From Pleurotus ostreatus/Saccharomyces cerevisiae fusant (lineage: Eukaryota > Opisthokonta): DNA of 64,000 nt. Below, in pieces: positions 59,017 through 64,000 of the stretch. Both the position numbers and the translations under genes were made by a program. How positions within the stretch are numbered: position 1 is the stretch's first letter; each line of letters begins with the position of its first letter. The notes under the pieces were generated by a model, which was not told where the DNA came from, did not search any database, and was given only the letters and a program-made list of their open reading frames with translations. The stretch is taken from contig JAMQCK010000056.1 in the NCBI GenBank assembly GCA_024196135.1, forward strand, positions 1 through 64,000, given 5' to 3'.

Positions 59017-61267
59017 CTACCCGCCTTTCCTACTCCACGTCGTCCAGTCGAACTGCTTCTCCGGCTTTGACGAACCCTTGTCCTTCTTCTCCTTACTCTT
59101 CTCCTTCTTTACAACGTCTCTTGCCTTCGCCTTCGCCGCCTCCCTCAGATTCTTCGCTATCTCATCTGGCGGAAACTCCGGGCGGGGGAGAGCTGATATC
59201 GGGGTCAGAGGCTTCGAGAGAGAGGTGTTCTTGGGTGGAGACGCGTCCATTGGCTTCGACGGAGAGGGATGCGAGGAGGATGAAGATGAAGTCACAGGGC
59301 GCGATGAGGATGAGAGCTGAAGGCGCGATGAGGGCCCGCTTCCGCGCTTAGCAGCGAATGGATTCGCCTTCTTGGTGACAGTTGATGTGGCTGGCGTGAA
59401 CGAGGAGCTCGTGGCCGGCGTAAACGAGGAGCTCGTGGCTGGCGTGGACGAGGAGTTCGTGGCTCGCGTTTTGGCTGCAGGGCTCTGGAACGAGTTCGTG
59501 AGCCCAGCAGCCTCCGCCGGATCCAATCTCGGCCGCTTGCGCGAGACGAGGAAGTCCTGCGCCGCTTTGCTCACAGCGTCCTTGTTGGATGAGAGCAGGG
59601 CGGGATCAAGGCGCAGATCCTTGCGTGGCGTAGCGGTAGAGTGATTCAGTGGTCGCTCCACCGATTTGGGCAAGGAGGAGTAGGGTGGTGGGGACCGATA
59701 GAGTGTGAAGCGAGCATCCTCGATACCAGGCCGTTGCTTGGCGGAGGCTTCAAGTCGATACCTGGCGTAGGCATGATATGATGAAGTGAAGGGATGCTGG
59801 CGCGAAGTTTGGGGACGAGTAGCGGGGACGCCGTAGAACTGCCGCGCTTTCAGGCGTGACGCAAAATCGCGGGAGTCTTCAGCAACCTCGGGTGCATCGA
59901 GTAGGCTGGCGATGTCAGAGGGATAGCTATTGTCGGTCTTCGGTCCTATCTGATCCTTTTCATCCGCCTCGCCCGCGTCTGCGGCAGGCTCAGTGCATGT
60001 AGAGTCTACCAGCTGATCCGTAGCCTCGGGCGCGTCGTCTCCTCTAGAGGAAGTTATCCCAATGATCCCAACGTTGGCTTTGTCTTGCAACTCGTCAGCA
60101 GTGCACAGTGGTTGCGAAGCAGGATATCGCTCCTGCGCGACAGAGAGCGTGTAAACATTCGTCGAAGAGTACAGCTCAGCCTGCGCCTTCCGCAGTTTCG
60201 CGAGAATAAGATCATGTGGTGTCGGGTGGAAGAGCCTCGCGTTGCTGCATTGGCTGAACGGGAATGCGCCGTTTTTGGGCAGCCTGCCGGAGCATGCCGT
60301 ATCGCGGATGTCTATATGAACACGTCAGGCTTAGTAGGAGGAGGAAAGCCATTCAAAAGGAAGCACCTATAACACTCAAGAAAGGAAAGAGCCCAAGATA
60401 CCCAAGCACGTCGTCGTCGACCGCTCTACATCCGCGAAGAGACAGAGCACGTAGTGCTCTCGGGCCCTCATGTCCGTCAGTGGCGCTGGTACGCGGTCGG
60501 AGCAGCTTCACACCGAGCGCAGATATCCTCGTCTTGCTAATGTCCAGCGCAGCCAGATGGCGCAGCTCGAACAACTTCTGAATCGTCCCATCCGTGAGAT
60601 TTGGACTCCCGGACAAATCCAGTATGACGACCAGACTGAAGCGCTCCGTGCACTCGACGCGCTGCAGTAGCGGCAAGTGCTTATCGTTCAGCGCAAGGAA
60701 GTAGGTGGAGAATACCGACGGCAGCCCATCGAAAAGCTGCACGATGACAGCCCAAAGTCGTGGGTCGAGCGCATTGTAGTCGAGCGTGTTGTCAAAGTAC
60801 GAATAGGATGGGATTAGGGTACGGAGGATGTCGGGGTCGCCTTCGGTTTCTGGTGGTACATATGGCAGAGATACGCGTCCTGCGTATTCTGGATAGTCGA
60901 CCAGGCGGCGAATGCAGAAGTAGGCAAGGCTGGGTACATGAGTCCAAGGAAGCGTCTGAGCGCGTTCGTATGGCCCAGGAGTGGCATGGCTCGGGGCATT
61001 CCTTGGCGCGCCATCATTGGAGAGCGGTTGTAGGATAATAGGCGCCATCCCAAGATCCTGCGCCAGATGATCGCAGAGGCAATGGTGGTCCGGGAGAAGG
61101 CGCGAGCGTGGGACAATCATCACCTGCCTTTCGCATGTTGAACTTGCCACGTGACCGCGTTTCGCTGTGGCGGCGCCAACAAACCAGTGCGGCAATGCGT
61201 TCCAGAGAGAAAAGTTGTCAAATATTCTGTCCACTATGCATTCCATCCAGAGAAAGCGTGTATACAT
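59017..61267 (-). CDS. Leucine-rich-repeat protein with long disordered tail
   Basis: The first half has leucine-rich repeats: LVVILDLSGSPNLTDGTIQ, KLFELRHLAALDISKTRIS and ALRALSLRGCRAVDDDVLG. An intron (GTGCTT..TAG, about 60308-60362) joins FPFLSVI to DIRDTACSG. The second half is predicted disordered, rich in Ser, Thr, Pro and Lys, with SSSFTPATSS occurring in near-identical tandem copies and a basic KKEKSKEKKDKG end before FDWTTWSRKGG. The start is placed at ATG 61267 (MYTRFLWMECIVDRIF); MECIVDRIF a few codons on is also possible. No named family recognised. Two unrelated genes wrongly joined is unlikely, because the frame continues open through both halves. Confidence 0.72.
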
Positions 61268-61353
61268 TCTCCGTGGCACCAGTGCCACGATTATTCAGAC
61301 TAGCCGTGCTATGCCCGTCCGCGTACTGCCCTCCTATCCCACACCTACTGCCC

Positions 61354-63552
61354 CTACCTCCCCGCCTGACTTAACACATCAATCACCACCTCCTCCTGCT
61401 GCGCTAGCCACAGCCCGAACGCCGGCGTCTTCAGCCACCGCTCGTAAAACTCAACCCGCTTCCCGCTCGACCGGAACGGCAGCGTCGTCCCGTGCGCCTT
61501 GAGCGAGGCGAAGAAGTGGGTGGTGTTGAAGGGTTTGAGGCGGAGTGGAGGTGGTGGGTGGTGGTTAACGCTCGATGGCCGTGGATTTGAGACCGGGTCT
61601 GAAGGCAATGGGGTATATGAAGGGTGTGGGTTTGAGGAGGTGGATGATGCTGAGGACGCATGGCCGCTTGACGGCGTGCTCCATCCTGACTGTGCGCTTG
61701 CGACCTCTGCAGGTGTAGGGATAAGGCTGTTGAGGTATCGTGATAGAGGCAGCAACAGCTCTGTCGTGCGTGTGCAGAAGTGGCGGCGGAGTAATAAAGA
61801 GGCTTGCAGTACTGCACGAAAGGATCAGAAATGGACAAACCCGCTGCTTGAGATGAACATACAATTCACTTCCCCTCCCTTCTCGCAAGCAGTCTCGAGT
61901 TGCTTCAGCAGCGACCGGTCCTTCGAGACATAGCGCTTATGCGTCTTCGTCTTCCAACCCGGCCGAGGTCCAGCTGTAGCTTGCGCTATCCCCGCAGAAC
62001 CGCCCCTCGAAGGGTGCATCGCTATGGAGTTACGCTCGGACGCTCGCTTCCTGGAAACACGTCAAACGATGTTTCCACAGTGAAAATGACGATCACATAC
62101 CCTAAACTAAGGATATGTGGCCAGTGCGCGCACGAACGTTCGAAGAACGGGTTCGTAACGCCGAGGAGCAAACCAGATTTTGGTGGCAGCTTGTTGACGA
62201 GTGCGAGATGGTCGCGGTCGTGGATCGTGAAGTAGGGTCGTATGTCTCCAGCTAGTGGAATCTGTTCTCACGTCAGTGAACACAGAGGTGCGGCCGAATC
62301 AGCGGCACTCACCGGCCTCATCAAGTCTCGTAGCCACCATACTGCTTGACTTGTCTCCGCAGGCGACGAGCCAAATAGCAATATCGGTTCGTTGAGCACC
62401 AAACACTCCCATATCGACCAAATATGCGGTAACGACGCCTCGAAAAGCAAGATCGCAGGTGGCAATAACAACGCAGCCGTCGCGGGTATCAGAGTCTGCA
62501 ACGACGCGTTCACCAGCCTCTCCGCGACAGAGGGATCAAGGGCCTGCTGCTCGTCGATGGTGCGGGGTATCTGGGCTGTGATGACGTTCCCGAGGAAGCC
62601 GAGCTCGACGGTGGAGCCTGGTGTCGGTGGGGGCCATGTGGCGATGTTGTGGCACGCGCTTTCGAGCATGGGGACGCCGTGCTCTTCGTAGAGGGGTCCT
62701 AGGAGGGACATGACGGCGGAGAAAAGGGCGGGATATTGGTGGTGGGTGAGGATGACGACGGATCGCTGGAGCGCGTAAGTCGGGATCCACCATACAGACG
62801 ACGCGCACGCACCTGCTGATACCCCCGCTTGATGCTCGCGTCCTTCCTTTGGCTGAAGTGCGCAAACCCATAGATAAACCCATCGATCGTAGGCGGCCGC
62901 TTCTCATTGCCTATCGCCTCGTCCTCGCGTATGCGGAAGGAGTGCGCTTGCGCGCCCTGCTCGAATTGTGCCGAGTCCGGGAAGGAGGAGAACGCGCTAT
63001 GGAGGACTGAGCGACTTCAGACGACATCCGGGGGCGGGGGAGCGGGGACTAACATGTTCTCGATCTCGTCTGGGTAGAGGAAAAGCGGCGGGTAGATGCC
63101 GTCGACGACGGGGCCGTGGTCGATGTCGAAGTTGACTGTGTGATGGGAGGGATGTCAGCGATGGGGTTTGCAGGCTAGGGACGTTAGAAGGAGTACGCAC
63201 CGACAGCGATGCCAAGTATCCACCTGCGCATCTTGTCCGCGACGGTCGTATCCACAGAAAGCGAGTCCAAGATCGACGGCCGGCGTGACCTCACCGACGC
63301 CGTCCGCGGCAGCGTCTGCGATCGCGAAAGGGACGACTTCCTTGCCCCCAACAGCAAACTCGGTGACGAAGGCGACCCCCACCCCAAGCTCGCCCTCTTC
63401 GAATGCTGCCGCGCGCCCTTCACCGGCGTGGCGTCCGGCACCAGCGCGGACGCGACGTTCGTCAGGGAGAAGCTCGTGCGGACGGTGCCCACGTCGATCT
63501 CATCGTCGTCCCAGATGTCATCGAGGCGGAGGTCGGCCTTGGGTTTGGGCAT
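61354..63552 (-). CDS. DENN-domain protein, DENND6 (FAM116) family
   Basis: DENN proteins are exchange factors for Rab GTPases in membrane traffic; DENND6 acts on Rab14-type GTPases in animals. After a Ser/Arg-rich N-terminus (MPKPKADLRLDDIWDDDE) the upstream DENN lobe is clear: RWILGIAVVNFDIDHGPVV then DGIYPP, AFSSFPDSAQFEQG, FIYGFAHFSQRKDASIKRGY, SACHNIATWPPPTPGSTVE, and the central block LLFEASLPHIWSIWECLVL. The later exons hold IRPYFTIHDRDHLALV, a basic stretch (PGWKTKTHKRYVSKDRSLL), and a Pro/Ser-rich insert before the end FYERWLKTPAFGLWLAQQE. At least seven introns; the stop TAG is at 61354. The exon around 61800-61860 is the least certain. Confidence 0.85.
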
Positions 63553-63816
63553 ACTCTAACAGGGAAGTAGTGAGAGGAGGAGGAGAGGAGAGGGAGCCGC
63601 CTCCTGGTCGCCCGTCGCCTGGTTCCGGGCATTTGGAAGGCACGAGGGTCCGGTCAGGCGCTTCTTTCGCAGGTTCTCACGCGGTGTCTGGATCGACGCG
63701 CCTCGGTCGCGTCCGAAGTGCGGAAAGTGGGCAGACAAGGTAGTAGAGATTTACACGTGGCCCTAGTTGTGCTTCTACAGGGAAAAAAACAAGTCTAAGA
63801 AGCACCTACACCGCCT

Positions 63817-64000
63817 CTAATTCTGATCATTCAACTTCAACGCGCCCGCTCCCACTGATCCCCCGGCCACCGGGCGAGTCAGTCTATGCTCGCCAGCCTT
63901 GACGGAGAAGTTTGCACTCGCGAAAGCGTCCAGGTTCGCGTAGCCTGAATGCTCTTAGCTCAACGTTGCCTCGTTAGATGGATAACTCACTGATATTCCG
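63817..64000 (-). CDS. 3' end of an unidentified gene (window edge)
   Basis: A last exon of about 40 codons begins GYANLDAFASANFSVKAGE after an AG at an intron of about 45 bases (GTGAGT..CAG, roughly 63946-63991). It ends with TAG at 63817-63819 after LKLNDQN. A few bases of the preceding exon lie at the edge. Too little is visible to name the product. Confidence 0.5.

Overview
The window reads as nuclear DNA of a filamentous basidiomycete, most probably an agaricomycete of the polypore type (inference). The coding sequence is GC-rich. Genes are cut by many short introns of about 45-65 bases with GT..AG ends. The gene content combines fungal housekeeping genes (beta-1,3-glucan synthase, C1-tetrahydrofolate synthase, mitochondrial enzymes) with families typical of Agaricomycetes: F-box proteins, MYND-finger proteins, a NACHT-ankyrin protein, a wax-synthase-like membrane protein and small cysteine-rich secreted proteins. 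I saw no rRNA, convincing tRNA or CRISPR array.

Layout. 1-5 kb: dipeptidyl peptidase III (-, runs off the left edge) head-to-head with a PTC7-type mitochondrial phosphatase (+). 5-8 kb: an inverted pair of near-identical small secreted cysteine-rich protein genes; one has an ATC where its twin has the start ATG. 8-10.5 kb: a coiled-coil protein and the kinetochore protein Mis12 (both -). 11-14 kb: two decayed MYND-finger paralogues facing each other. 14-17.3 kb: pirin and a peroxisomal enoyl-CoA isomerase (both -). 18-20.2 kb: an intact MYND-finger gene (-). 21-24.2 kb: trifunctional C1-THF synthase (+). 24.9-30.6 kb: FKS-type glucan synthase (+). 31-34.9 kb: a fungal NLR-like protein with a Goodbye-like N-terminus, NACHT and ankyrin repeats (-). 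35.5-38.1 kb: ETF-ubiquinone oxidoreductase (+). 38.1-39.7 kb: a gene-free stretch with a diverged tandem duplication and a long hairpin. 39.7-45.2 kb: a GH114-type glycosidase (+), a PNGase A-like secreted amidase (-) and mitochondrial Phe-tRNA synthetase (+). 45.5-51.4 kb: MYND (+), F-box (-), MYND (+). 51.7-53.8 kb: mitochondrial GrpE (+) and NAT9 acetyltransferase (-). 54.3-56.9 kb: a wax-synthase-like gene split by a 1.3-kb inverted-repeat transposon. 57.3-64 kb: F-box protein (+), leucine-rich-repeat protein (-), DENND6-like protein (-), and the last exon of an unidentified gene (-).

How it fits together. Several genes serve mitochondria or peroxisomes (PTC7-like, C1-THF synthase, ETF-QO, PheRS, Mge1, the isomerase), but this is ordinary fungal gene order, not a functional cluster. 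The parts that change fast are the MYND family (three apparently intact and two decayed copies sharing an intron inside the zinc finger), the secreted-protein pair, the NLR-like gene and the fresh transposon insertion. Start and splice positions are read by eye from consensus signals and protein-family conservation; no transcript data were available.
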